Shown here one piece after another: positions 1 through 7,103 of a stretch of DNA of 23,079 nt (positions are counted from its first letter, which is position 1; the number at the start of each line of letters is the position of its first letter). The stretch spans positions 1 to 23,079 of the forward strand of contig JAOQAA010000510.1 of assembly GCA_025963815.1 (NCBI GenBank), given 5' to 3'. This stretch comes from Capsulimonas sp. Lineage in GTDB: Bacteria; Armatimonadota; Armatimonadia; Armatimonadales; Capsulimonadaceae. The notes under the pieces were generated by a model. It was not told the DNA's origin, ran no database searches, and saw only the letters and a program-made list of their open reading frames with translations. The position numbers and the translations under genes were made by a program.

Positions 1-1
1 A

Positions 2-138
2 GATTCGGCCCCCAACCCCCAATCCTGGGGGAAGAGGCTGGCGGGGGCGGTTATTAATCTTGTCCTACGGCCCTAGGACAGGAATAGAAACGCTCTCGCA
101 AAACTCTTCCCCCAGGATTGGGGGTTGGGGGCCGAATC
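2..138. repeat. REPIN/MITE-like inverted repeat, 35-bp perfect arms
   Basis: Bases 2-36 are the exact reverse complement of 104-138, with 67 bases between them. Each arm also holds its own short palindrome: five C, a 6-base loop and five G at 16-31 and again at 109-124. The spacer has a third small palindrome, TGTCCTA at 61-67 facing TAGGACA at 74-80. Two inverted, individually hairpin-forming GC-rich units around a spacer is the architecture of REPINs (paired REP sequences) and of non-coding MITEs. No transposase is present, so mobilisation would need an enzyme elsewhere. It lies 3' of the minus-strand OsmC gene and could also end that transcript. Family assignment is inference; the repeat itself is read directly. 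Confidence 0.8.
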
Positions 139-173
139 CTCTCTGAGCATCAATTTGGTTAAAACCGCCTCAT

Positions 174-575
174 CTACTCATACCGATACTCAATCGGCGA
201 ATCGATATCTGGATGCAGGCTTGCGTGCACCGGGCACAGATGACCGACCCGCTCCAGTGTCGGGCGAAAATCTTCGGGGATACTGGCGGGCAAAACCACG
301 GTGACCGGCAGGCGGCCGATGCGGCGGGGGCTGGCGTTCATTTCCTTGGTGACATGGGCGGTCGCGCCTGTGATGTCCAGATCGTGACGTTCGGCAAACA
401 TGCCAATGGTCGTCAGGATACAGGCGGCAAGGCCGGAGGCGACCAGATCGGTCGGGCTGAAGGCGGAGGCGTCGCCCCCGATGTCTTTGGGCGCATCCGT
501 GCGCAGGGTCGGACCTTCTTCATGCGTTAGCGAGCATTTTTTGTTTCCGTCATAACGGACGTCTATCTCTACCAC
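174..575 (-). CDS. OsmC/Ohr-family peroxiredoxin-like protein
   Basis: This is an OsmC-like thiol protein of 133 residues; family members reduce organic hydroperoxides using two cysteines in the cytoplasm. Both expected cysteines are visible: C52 in the helix motif SGLAACILTT and C114 in HLCPVHASL. The motif SPTDLVASGLAAC is typical of the OsmC fold, and the length is normal. I chose the GTG at 575 because AGGGAG lies 6 bases upstream (582-587); a longer frame opening with TTG at 599 has no well-placed ribosome binding site. It is the last gene of a minus-strand set with the lipoprotein (38-base gap) and Rieske genes. Whether it is OsmC, Ohr or the YhfA-like subgroup cannot be decided here. 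Confidence 0.85.
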   Translation of the reverse strand: MVEIDVRYDGNKKCSLTHEEGPTLRTDAPKDIGGDASAFSPTDLVASGLAACILTTIGMFAERHDLDITGATAHVTKEMNASPRRIGRLPVTVVLPASIPEDFRPTLERVGHLCPVHASLHPDIDSPIEYRYE

Positions 576-613
576 GAACTTCTCCCTATCTTTCCACAAT
601 CTTTCGTTTCAGT

Positions 614-1015
614 TCAATTCCAGGCTTCGGTCCGGAATGTCACATTCAGCGTGGGCTTCTGAGGCCGCTCAATGCGCACCTTGATATCATACTTTGTCGC
701 CACCGGCAGGTTTAGTGGGATCTGGTATCGGCCGTTGCCCTGCGCACGGCCGCTGACAGAGGCGCCGGGCATCTTGGGGCTCACCATGGCGGCGGAGCCG
801 GTCACGTTGGCGTTGCCGATGGGCGCGCCCGTGGCGGCGTCGGTGAGATCCAGAATGATGGTGTCCAGCCCAGTATGGGGCGGTTTTTGCTCGGTGGTGA
901 ACTCGACATGGAGGTCACCCACCGTTTGCGCGGGCGGTGGCGGCGCGGCGGCGGGCTTAGAACAGCCCGCCGATAAAATTGCGCACGCGAGCGCGGCGAC
1001 GAATACGGAACGCAT
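614..1015 (-). CDS. Small lipoprotein with YtkA/FixH-like domain
   Basis: The 133-residue product begins with a lipoprotein signal peptide ending in the lipobox LSAGC, with C18 as the lipidated residue, followed by a short Ala/Pro-rich linker. The rest, about residues 35-130, looks like a single Ig-like beta domain of the YtkA/FixH type: GLDTIILDLTDAATGAPI, then NANVTGSAAM, then NGRYQIPLNLP. The family is often found beside copper or respiratory-chain genes, which suits the Rieske gene just upstream. I chose the ATG at 1015 because the signal peptide starts cleanly there and GGAGAG precedes it; an in-frame start exists six codons upstream. The exact ligand or partner is not visible. Confidence 0.75.
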   Translation of the reverse strand: MRSVFVAALACAILSAGCSKPAAAPPPPAQTVGDLHVEFTTEQKPPHTGLDTIILDLTDAATGAPIGNANVTGSAAMVSPKMPGASVSGRAQGNGRYQIPLNLPVATKYDIKVRIERPQKPTLNVTFRTEAWN

Positions 1016-1105
1016 GGTCTCTCCAGCAAACAAATAGAACGTGAAGTGAAACGCTATCGGGGCAGCAAGGCGTCCGAATGGCTTTTCCTGGAAGCTAAAA
1101 CGGGA

Positions 1106-1681
1106 TTACGCCAGCACCAGTTCCCCATTTTCGACACGGGTCGGCGATTCGACGAGCGGCGTGGGCGGTGGACCGGAGATGTTCTTTCCATCCCGGCTGA
1201 ACTTGCCGTAATGACAGGGACACACCAGGGCGTTATCCTTGGCGCTCCAATCGACCGTACAGCCCTTGTGTGTGCAGAAGGCCGAAAGCGCGCGGAATTT
1301 GCCGTCTCCCAGATTTTCCACCAGGTAAGGCTGCTTTTCCGCCCCGACCGTCACAAGCTTTGGCGGGTCTCCGGGACTGAATGAGGCGACGGAGCCAAGC
1401 GTCTGCGCGTCCCCTGCGGGAGAGCCGGGCGCGGCGGGAGTTCCGCCTTGCATCGGCGGCGTGGAGCGAGGCCGCGGCGGAACGGATTCCGCGCCGGCGC
1501 CTTCGGGAAAGAGGACTTTCGTCCAGCCGGCCCAGACGGCCGCGACGGCGAGCACCGTTCCCGCGCCGCCTTTGATCATCTGGCGGCGCAGGCGATCCGA
1601 CGGCGTGCTCACGCCCGCCGAACTGTCGGCGGGATAATTGACGGGGGTTGCCCCGTGATGTTGATTTGTCTCTTCAGGCAT
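1106..1681 (-). CDS. Rieske [2Fe-2S] iron-sulfur protein, membrane-anchored
   Basis: A 191-residue Rieske protein. The cluster motifs are complete: C136-T-H138-K-G-C141 and C154-P-C156-H157. C136/H138/C154/H157 would bind the 2Fe-2S cluster and C141/C156 would form the stabilising disulfide of the high-potential, cytochrome bc-type group. The GPPP stretch at 170-173 matches the conserved Pro loop. The N-terminus has a twin-arginine-like RRQMIKGG followed by one hydrophobic segment (about 37-53), so export by Tat and retention as an anchor is likely. A long Pro/Gly/Ala linker (60-95) precedes the domain. No cytochrome b gene is in the window, so its complex is unknown. ATG at 1681 follows a G-rich Shine-Dalgarno sequence. 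Confidence 0.9.
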   Translation of the reverse strand: MPEETNQHHGATPVNYPADSSAGVSTPSDRLRRQMIKGGAGTVLAVAAVWAGWTKVLFPEGAGAESVPPRPRSTPPMQGGTPAAPGSPAGDAQTLGSVASFSPGDPPKLVTVGAEKQPYLVENLGDGKFRALSAFCTHKGCTVDWSAKDNALVCPCHYGKFSRDGKNISGPPPTPLVESPTRVENGELVLA

Positions 1682-1740
1682 ATCCCCCCATTCGCGATTC
1701 CCGATCCAAACTCCTGCTTCATGCGCCGTGAGAGACCAGC

Positions 1741-1775
1741 CAAATCACTGAATGGAATGCTGTCAAATTACTGAA
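1741..1775. repeat. 12-bp near-identical direct repeat, possible operator
   Basis: CAAATCACTGAA (1741-1752) and CAAATTACTGAA (1764-1775) differ at one base and start 23 bp apart, about two helical turns. They sit 60-95 bases upstream of the Rieske start and beside a TTGACA hexamer on the minus strand. This spacing is what a dimeric regulator binding one face of the helix would use. It may equally be chance. Confidence 0.3.
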
Positions 1776-1867
1776 CAAGATATTGCAACAAATTCGCGTT
1801 TCGCGCGTCAAATGGATTGGGCGGGCAATCAGAATCCGTCCGAAGGCCAGTTTGCGGGCGCTCCGCC

Positions 1868-1897
1868 TTGCGCCGGAGGGGCAAATTATGTTATAAT
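1868..1897 (+). promoter_or_regulatory. Sigma-A/sigma-70-type promoter for the efp operon
   Basis: A perfect -10 hexamer TATAAT lies at 1892-1897, with TTGCGC (four of six matches to TTGACA if the final C is discounted to three) at 1868-1873 and an 18-base spacer. It is 38 bases before the efp ATG and is an AT-rich pocket in GC-rich DNA. It probably drives efp and, by read-through, the following genes. Confidence 0.6.
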
Positions 1898-1935
1898 TGA
1901 GGGAAATTTAACGCCAGGAGCGACTTTTTTTTCCT

Positions 1936-2490
1936 ATGGACACCAGTGATTTCCGAAACGGAATCTCGATCATTATGGATAACGACATCTATACGATCGT
2001 AGATTTTCAGCATGTCAAGCCCGGCAAGGGCGGCGCCTTCGTGCGCTCTTCGATCAAGAACCTCAAAACCGGCCGCACCATCGACAAAACGTGGCGCGCC
2101 GGCGAGCGCATGGAGCAGGCGATCCTTGAGCGCAAGACCGTGCAATATATGTACAACGACGGGACGGATTACTGGGTCATGGACCCGGAAACCTTCGAAC
2201 AGATCGCCGTCACCAAGGATCAGATCGAAGGCGTCAAGTACCTGAAGGAAAATATGGATCTGTCCGTCATAGTCCATAACGAGAAGATCATCGGGATCGA
2301 AGTCCCGAACTTCGTCGAACTGGAAGTGACGGAGACCGCCGGCAGCGAAAAGGGCGACACCGCCTCTGGAGGCGGCAAGCCCGCCACTGTTGAGACCGGC
2401 GCCGTCGTCACCGTGCCATTCTTTGTCAAGCAGGGCGATAAGATCAAGATCGACACCCGCAACGACCAATACCTCGAGCGCGTCAAATAA
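1936..2490 (+). CDS. efp: Elongation factor P
   Basis: EF-P (184 residues, near the usual 185-188) enters ribosomes stalled on polyproline stretches and promotes peptide bond formation. All three beta-barrel domains are present. The domain I loop is KPGKGGAFVR with lysine K31 at the tip, the position that is lysine in the EpmA-modified and unmodified types and arginine in EarP types; no EpmA, EpmB or EarP gene is in the window. The C-terminal signature region GDTASGGGKPATVETGAVVTVP matches the EF-P family pattern (split here only by my quotation). AGGAG precedes the ATG. It heads the large operon; several neighbours have proline-rich tracts, so EF-P is plausibly needed for their synthesis (inference). 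Confidence 0.97.
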   Translation: MDTSDFRNGISIIMDNDIYTIVDFQHVKPGKGGAFVRSSIKNLKTGRTIDKTWRAGERMEQAILERKTVQYMYNDGTDYWVMDPETFEQIAVTKDQIEGVKYLKENMDLSVIVHNEKIIGIEVPNFVELEVTETAGSEKGDTASGGGKPATVETGAVVTVPFFVKQGDKIKIDTRNDQYLERVK

Positions 2491-2588
2491 CTTTGCCGAA
2501 CTCTGGGTTGCGAGCTCGTTACGCGTGAACGATCGACCGGCGCCCTGCCCCGTGTTGCTTCAATCGCAGTTATTAAGAGCGTACTTTA

Positions 2589-3776
2589 ATGCCCACGACA
2601 TTCGACATTTCAGACGGACCGTCTCCTTCTCCGCATCAGCCCGGCTCCGGTCTCGGCCCCTCGTCCTCCGGACGCGGGACCGGCACCAAGCTGGACGACA
2701 TTGCGAGAACCATCTTCTATATCGCCCTCGCGGCGACCGTAATCTTCTTAGGATATCTCTTTTGGGGGATCTTCGGCGGTGCATGGGCCAATCCGAATTA
2801 CGGACATATGGTGTTCGCTGACAGAGCGCGCCAGCAGTCCAATATCCAGATGGTCTTTGGGCTGCTCCGACTTTCCACATTCGTCTCAGTCGTATGTATC
2901 CTGATCATGTGCCTTCGCGACGAGATGATCGGGTATATTCTGGTCGCCGTCGGCGCAGTCTTCTACTTCGGGCTGCCGTTTGCGACAAAGCAGGTTTACG
3001 ACGCGCAGGGGTTAAGCTTAAGTCCCGCAACGGACACCGCGCTGACTTTGCTGAGCAGTTTGTGGATGGTGTTCGTCGTCCCCGGCGCGGCATGGGTGAT
3101 CGCGGACGTCGTCCGGCGGTTTCAGGCGCTGTCCGAGCAGACGGCGCTGCAGCGCGCCAACGTCAAGTACGGGTCCGATGTGGCCCGCCAGTCCGGCAAA
3201 CAGCGTCAGCGATTTTTAGGGCGATGCTGGGAAACGGCCTTCTGCCGCGACCATGTGCGGGATAAGTGCCCGATCTACATCAAGCGGCGCGGCCCCTGCT
3301 GGTGGTATAAAGAAGGGTGTATGTGCGAGGAGTACATCGTCCTGCAGGCCGTCATCAGCGCGGACTGGAAAGATAAGACCAAGAAGGCGGATCAGGGACT
3401 TGGACTGCGCGCCGGCGCCGCCGGAATGCCGAAGACGATCCTGTCGCCGGCGGCCAAGCGGGATCGCTGCCGCCGATGTATTATCTATAACGAGCATCAG
3501 CGCGACAAATACAAGGCGTTGACGGCGCTGACCATCATCGCCGTTCCCGCCGTCATGTATTTTAACCTGCCGGCAATGCAGTCCGGAGTGGGCGCAATTC
3601 TGCGGTTCGTCGATTCCGTCACATCGAAGTTCGCGTTTACAACTTCGCATGGCCCGAATCTGACCAGGACAGCATCCGATGGATTGGTCACCTTTATGAT
3701 CGTCTGTCTCGGACTGGTTATTTTGTCGCAAGCCCTCAAGCTCGTCGAGTACTGCGTCTTTAAGCTGAAGATCTAG
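2589..3776 (+). CDS. Polytopic membrane protein with eight-cysteine cytosolic loop
   Basis: I do not recognise this 395-residue protein. It has a Ser/Pro/Gly-rich N-terminus (1-34), four predicted membrane segments (about 41-64, 88-108, 112-132, 152-174), a hydrophilic stretch of about 130 residues, then two more segments (about 311-330 and 366-386). The hydrophilic part holds cysteines C213, C219, C227, C237, C244, C246, then C294 and C297 in a CRRC motif. The number and spacing suggest zinc or iron-sulfur binding, unusual in a polytopic protein. The positive-inside rule (VRRF after segment four, many Lys/Arg in the loop) places this part in the cytoplasm. It lies between efp and accB on the same strand, about 100 bases after efp. 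Only a weak ribosome site (AAGAG) is seen. Function unknown. Confidence 0.8.
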   Translation: MPTTFDISDGPSPSPHQPGSGLGPSSSGRGTGTKLDDIARTIFYIALAATVIFLGYLFWGIFGGAWANPNYGHMVFADRARQQSNIQMVFGLLRLSTFVSVVCILIMCLRDEMIGYILVAVGAVFYFGLPFATKQVYDAQGLSLSPATDTALTLLSSLWMVFVVPGAAWVIADVVRRFQALSEQTALQRANVKYGSDVARQSGKQRQRFLGRCWETAFCRDHVRDKCPIYIKRRGPCWWYKEGCMCEEYIVLQAVISADWKDKTKKADQGLGLRAGAAGMPKTILSPAAKRDRCRRCIIYNEHQRDKYKALTALTIIAVPAVMYFNLPAMQSGVGAILRFVDSVTSKFAFTTSHGPNLTRTASDGLVTFMIVCLGLVILSQALKLVEYCVFKLKI

Positions 3777-3779
3777 CGC

Positions 3780-3802
3780 GGCGCGGCCATTTCGGCCGCG
3801 CC
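3780..3802 (+). terminator. GC-rich 9-bp hairpin before accB, possible attenuator
   Basis: GGCGCGGCC (3780-3788) pairs perfectly with GGCCGCGCC (3794-3802) across a 5-base loop. It sits just after the stop of the membrane protein gene and directly before the accB ribosome site GGAAAG (3803-3808). The downstream bases are only moderately T-rich, so it may be a weak terminator, a processing barrier or an element affecting accB translation. Confidence 0.45.
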
Positions 3803-3821
3803 GGAAAGTTTGATTTTGAAT

Positions 3822-4247
3822 ATGACCCTCGAAAGTATCGAAGAGATCGTTGCCCTGCTGGAAGAGCATCCGGTCGCCGAGATCGAGATTGAAGAACAGG
3901 GGCGGCGGCTCCTCGTACGCAAATCGCCCGCAGGCCGCCCGCCGTCGCTCCTCGCCGCCGAGGAGCCCGAGACATTCGCGGAGACCGAAGCCGCCCCGTC
4001 TTCCGAAGCTCCGCCGGTCGCCCTCAGCCTCCTGCTGACGGCCCCGATGGTGGGGATCTTCCACCATCACGATCCGCCGATCCGTTACGGCGCGACCATT
4101 AAGACGGGCCAGCTGATCGGCTACATCGAATCGTTGAAGCTGATGAACGAAGTCACGGCGGACAGCGGCGGACGCGTGACCGAAGTTTGCGAAGACAATA
4201 CCGCTGTGGGATACGGCCAGCCACTGTTCCGTATCGAACCAGTCTAG
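3822..4247 (+). CDS. accB: Biotin carboxyl carrier protein of acetyl-CoA carboxylase
   Basis: BCCP carries biotin between biotin carboxylase and carboxyltransferase in the first step of fatty acid synthesis. Counted from the ATG at 3822 it has 141 residues: an N-terminal helix region (1-35), an Ala/Pro/Glu-rich linker (about 36-68) and the C-terminal biotinyl domain (about 70-141) with APMVGIF and the biotin loop. The biotinylated lysine is K106 in ESLKLMNEV. The usual motif is E-A/S-M-K-L/M-M; here the residue before the lysine is Leu instead of Met. The start is uncertain: the TTG at 3816 has the best-spaced ribosome site (GGAAAG, 7 bases), while ATG 3822 is 13 bases away. accC follows after one intervening gene. 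Confidence 0.93.
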   Translation: MTLESIEEIVALLEEHPVAEIEIEEQGRRLLVRKSPAGRPPSLLAAEEPETFAETEAAPSSEAPPVALSLLLTAPMVGIFHHHDPPIRYGATIKTGQLIGYIESLKLMNEVTADSGGRVTEVCEDNTAVGYGQPLFRIEPV

Positions 4248-4257
4248 GAGGACTCCG

Positions 4258-4836
4258 ATGGCGATGCGACGTTCGGCGGCGCGACAGCGCGGCCAGTGGT
4301 CTCTTGTCGGTATGCTCGTGGCGATCGCGATCCTGATGATCCTCGCCGCGACGATCGTGCCTCAGATCGCAGCCGAGCACTCCAAGCCCGGCCAAGCCGC
4401 CACGCCTAAAGAGCGCGCCTACGGCTCCGCCTGCTCGGAATACGCCGCCCAAATGTCCCAGGCCGTCCAGATGTACAAGATCGACCATAACGATCATACG
4501 CCCCGTGATGTCTCGCAGCTCAAGAAATACGGCGTGACCGATGAGCAGATCTACGCGCAGGGCTGCTCGTATCAAATCGACCCGGATTCGGGGACCGTCA
4601 CCGACGTCGGCGGAGGCCGCGCGAACAATGCGCCCCCGCCCTCCGCGGAGCAGCTGCCGCAAGGCTTCCATCCCGATGGGATCGGGCTCCCGCCGGGATC
4701 ACCCGCTCCATCATCGTATGCGCCATCTTACACGCCGAGCGCCGCTCCGCCGCCCAGCGCCGCCCCCGCCGCCGGAACCACCCTGCCCGGAGGGATCCGA
4801 ATGCCGAATATTCCCACGGCCGGAGCGGACATGTAG
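4258..4836 (+). CDS. Pilin/pseudopilin-like protein between accB and accC
   Basis: This 192-residue protein starts with a basic leader (MAMRRSAARQRG), then a hydrophobic helix at about 15-36, the layout of type IV prepilins. It is atypical: the cleavage-like site is G12 followed by Gln-Trp-Ser-Leu-Val-Gly, and the glutamate normally at mature position +5 is replaced by glycine in this alignment. Residues 40-115 form a small soluble domain with C59 and C103, which could form a disulfide, and an 'NDHTPRD' segment like the one in competence-type pseudopilins. The C-terminal third is a Pro/Ala/Ser-rich low-complexity tail. AGGAGG lies 7 bases before the ATG, giving very strong translation initiation, 10 bases after accB stops. 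No pilus machinery is in the window, so its assembly system is unknown. Confidence 0.7.
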   Translation: MAMRRSAARQRGQWSLVGMLVAIAILMILAATIVPQIAAEHSKPGQAATPKERAYGSACSEYAAQMSQAVQMYKIDHNDHTPRDVSQLKKYGVTDEQIYAQGCSYQIDPDSGTVTDVGGGRANNAPPPSAEQLPQGFHPDGIGLPPGSPAPSSYAPSYTPSAAPPPSAAPAAGTTLPGGIRMPNIPTAGADM

Positions 4837-4866
4837 AAAGGGCCGCTCCGAGCCGCCGTCCAAATT

Positions 4867-6216
4867 ATGTTCAAAAAAATACTGATTGCCAACCGCGGCG
4901 ACATCGCCGTCCGTGTCATCCGCGCCGCGCGCGAGATGAAGATCGCCACTGTCGCGGTTTACTCCGAAGCGGATGTCGATGCGCTTCATGTTCAGCTCGC
5001 CGATGAGCGCGTTTGTATCGGGCCTCCGGACAGCAAGGGATCGTATCTCAACGCCGCGAATATCCTGAGCGCCGCATTAATCACAGGCTGCGACGCCATC
5101 CATCCCGGCATCGGATTTTTGGCGGAAGATTCTTCGTTCGCGGAGAAGTGCGCCCAGATCGGCCTCAAGTACATCGGACCGCCGGTCAAGTCCATCGAAA
5201 TGATGGGCGACAAGATCCAGGCGCGCATGACGATGGAAAAGGCGGGCGTGCCGATCGTTCCCGGCACCAATATCGCCCTGCGCGATCCGGCGGAAGCGGC
5301 GAAGATCGCCGCCAAGATCGGTTTCCCGGTCATGATCAAGGCCGCCGCCGGCGGCGGCGGGCGCGGTATCCGGGTCGTCCGTGAGGAATCCGACTTCCCG
5401 AAGACGCTCAAGACGGCGCAAATGGAAGCCGAGACCAGCTTCGGCAACCCCGACGTCTACATCGAGAAGTTTATCGAGACCTTCCGGCATATCGAAGTTC
5501 AGATCCTGGCCGATGAGCACGGCAACGTCGTGCATTTAGGTGAGCGCGACTGTTCGCTGCAAACCCAGCGTTACCAGAAGATGGTGGAAGAAGCGCCCGC
5601 GCCGAACCTCCCGGCGGCGGCGCGTAAGCGCATCTGCGACGCCGCCGTGCGCGCCGCCAAGGCCGCCGGTTACGCCAGCGCCGGAACGATCGAGTTCATC
5701 GTCGCGCCGGATCACACGTTTTACTTCATGGAGATGAACACGCGCCTCCAGATCGAACACCCGATCACCGAGACCGTTACGGGCATCGACTTAGTAAAGT
5801 GGCAAATCCGAGTCGCCGCCGGCGAGAAGCTTGCTTTCTCCCAGCGACAGATCGAATGGACGGGACACGCCATCGAAGTGCGCCTGACCGCGCGTGATCC
5901 CCTGCGCGATTTCGCGCCGAGCGCCGGTAAGATCGCCACCGTGCGCCTCCCCGGCGGCCTTGGCGTACGCATCGACACGCAGATCTTCTCGGGATACGAA
6001 GTGCCACCCTACTATGACTCGATGCTCGCCAAGATCATCGTCTGGGACACCGACCGCGCCGGCGCCATCGCCCGCATGCAGCGCTGCCTGGACGAAGTCG
6101 AGATCGTCGGCGTCAAGACGGACTTAGAGTATCACAAGAAGATCTTCGCCAACGAAGCCTTCCAAAGAGGCGACCTGAACACGAAGTTCCTGGCGACCCA
6201 CGTCGATGTGGTCTAA
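4867..6216 (+). CDS. accC: Biotin carboxylase subunit of acetyl-CoA carboxylase
   Basis: AccC carboxylates the biotin on BCCP using ATP and bicarbonate. The length, 449 residues, is normal. Visible features are the N-terminal fold start KKILIANRGDIAVR, K115/K158, the glycine-rich ATP-grasp loop AAAGGGGRGIRVVR (159-172), H208, K238 in QKMVEEAPAP, and the catalytic/metal segment MEMNTRLQIEHP with E289, N291 and R293. One oddity: where E. coli has CSMQRRHQK, this protein has CSLQTQRYQK, one residue longer and with the first arginine replaced. 'GFLAED' replaces the common GFLSEN. No clear Shine-Dalgarno sequence precedes the ATG, 30 bases after the pilin-like gene. Confidence 0.96.
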   Translation: MFKKILIANRGDIAVRVIRAAREMKIATVAVYSEADVDALHVQLADERVCIGPPDSKGSYLNAANILSAALITGCDAIHPGIGFLAEDSSFAEKCAQIGLKYIGPPVKSIEMMGDKIQARMTMEKAGVPIVPGTNIALRDPAEAAKIAAKIGFPVMIKAAAGGGGRGIRVVREESDFPKTLKTAQMEAETSFGNPDVYIEKFIETFRHIEVQILADEHGNVVHLGERDCSLQTQRYQKMVEEAPAPNLPAAARKRICDAAVRAAKAAGYASAGTIEFIVAPDHTFYFMEMNTRLQIEHPITETVTGIDLVKWQIRVAAGEKLAFSQRQIEWTGHAIEVRLTARDPLRDFAPSAGKIATVRLPGGLGVRIDTQIFSGYEVPPYYDSMLAKIIVWDTDRAGAIARMQRCLDEVEIVGVKTDLEYHKKIFANEAFQRGDLNTKFLATHVDVV

Positions 6217-6243
6217 CGGAATTTCCATGATGCAAGACATTTC

Positions 6244-6630
6244 ATGAAACGCCGCAAGCGCATCCGCATTCCCTTCTGGAGGACGGCGCTCGCCCTCCGT
6301 ATTCTGCTCTGCGCGAGCCTGATCGGATGCGTGTACGGTTTCGCGGCGAACTCCGCGATCGTGGTTCAACGGCAGGCGGTCCTGCCGCCCGGCGCGGAGC
6401 ATCCGTGGGATTTTTACGCCAACGGATTCCTCTGCATCGGCCTTCTGGCCCTGGCAGGAATCTATCTGACGCGCACCGACGACGCGCCCCACCGCCTTCT
6501 CAGTCGGCGTCTCACCAGCGCACAGTCGTGGCGTAAACTGCGCCCGGAGCTGGTGCTGCGCTTCCCCATTCCCAAAAAGGCGAAACGAACGCGCCCTGTT
6601 CGGGGTACAATAAAGCGAAATGACACCTGA
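6244..6630 (+). CDS. Small membrane protein with two transmembrane helices
   Basis: A 128-residue protein of unknown function. It has a very basic N-terminus (MKRRKRIRIPFWR), a first hydrophobic segment at about 15-35, an external loop of about 25 residues, a second segment at about 58-75, and a basic C-terminal tail (residues 90-128). Both ends should be cytosolic. Its last 11 bases overlap the start of nusB, so the two are translated together. I see no strong ribosome site before the ATG. The codon usage and position inside the operon support a real gene. Confidence 0.65.
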   Translation: MKRRKRIRIPFWRTALALRILLCASLIGCVYGFAANSAIVVQRQAVLPPGAEHPWDFYANGFLCIGLLALAGIYLTRTDDAPHRLLSRRLTSAQSWRKLRPELVLRFPIPKKAKRTRPVRGTIKRNDT

Positions 6631-7102
6631 TTCCCACATCCCGAATACTGCCGGCAAGAACACGCGCAGAGACGCGCGTGAGCTGGCCCTGCGCATGCTT
6701 TACCAAATTGAAATCGGCCATCAGCCCCCTCCCGAGGTGATTGCTGAAGCGCTGAAGCAATCCCAGCTCGACGAGAAGAACAGCGCCTTTGCTCAGGAGC
6801 TGGTGCTCGGCGTGCTTGAGCATCAAGTATCCATCGACGCCCGCCTAACCATCCTCGCCTCCGACTGGGCGCTGGATCGGCAGGCCGCCGTGGACCGCAA
6901 TATCCTGCGGCTCTCGTCCTTCGAAATGATCTACCGCCCGGACTCTCCGGTCGCGGCGGTCGTCAATGAGGCCGTGGAGCTCGCCAAGAAATACAGCACC
7001 GCCGAGTCGGGGCGTTTTGTCAACGGCGTCCTCGGCGCTCTGGCGCGCGAACCGCGCGGCGACGAAGAGACGGATTTGGATACCGATCAGGACCCTGCAT
7101 GA
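6620..7102 (+). CDS. nusB: Transcription antitermination factor NusB
   Basis: NusB (160 residues) binds boxA RNA with NusE/S10 and supports antitermination in rRNA operons. The all-helical signature is clear: RRDARELALRMLYQIEIG at 17-34, a middle LVLGVLEHQ segment, then RNILRLSSFEMIYRPDSP and the conserved VVNEAVELAKKYSTAESGRFVNGVLGALA motif (each quoted piece kept short or split). The tail after residue 145 is acidic. It overlaps the preceding membrane protein gene by 11 bases and is followed by the GNAT gene with one base between stop and start. Confidence 0.95.
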   Translation: MTPDSHIPNTAGKNTRRDARELALRMLYQIEIGHQPPPEVIAEALKQSQLDEKNSAFAQELVLGVLEHQVSIDARLTILASDWALDRQAAVDRNILRLSSFEMIYRPDSPVAAVVNEAVELAKKYSTAESGRFVNGVLGALAREPRGDEETDLDTDQDPA

Positions 7103-7103
7103 T

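Larger units (their letters stand above)
1682..1935. other. Divergent intergenic region between Rieske and efp
   Basis: This 254-base gap separates the minus-strand Rieske gene from the plus-strand efp operon, so it must carry promoters for both. On the plus strand a good candidate promoter is seen at 1868-1897. On the minus strand the hexamer TTGACA is present (reverse complement of 1761-1766), but I see no convincing -10 at the right distance. A near-perfect direct repeat at 1741-1775 overlaps this area. No open reading frame here looks real. Confidence 0.5.

Noticed and set aside
1891..2469. Long minus-strand open frame of 192 codons across efp
   Set aside because: It lies opposite a perfectly conserved EF-P gene and has no family features. 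GC-rich coding DNA often leaves the opposite frame open.
3216..4070. Minus-strand open frame of 284 codons opposite the membrane protein and accB
   Set aside because: It spans two real plus-strand genes and their junction, and its product is low-complexity with no recognisable motif.
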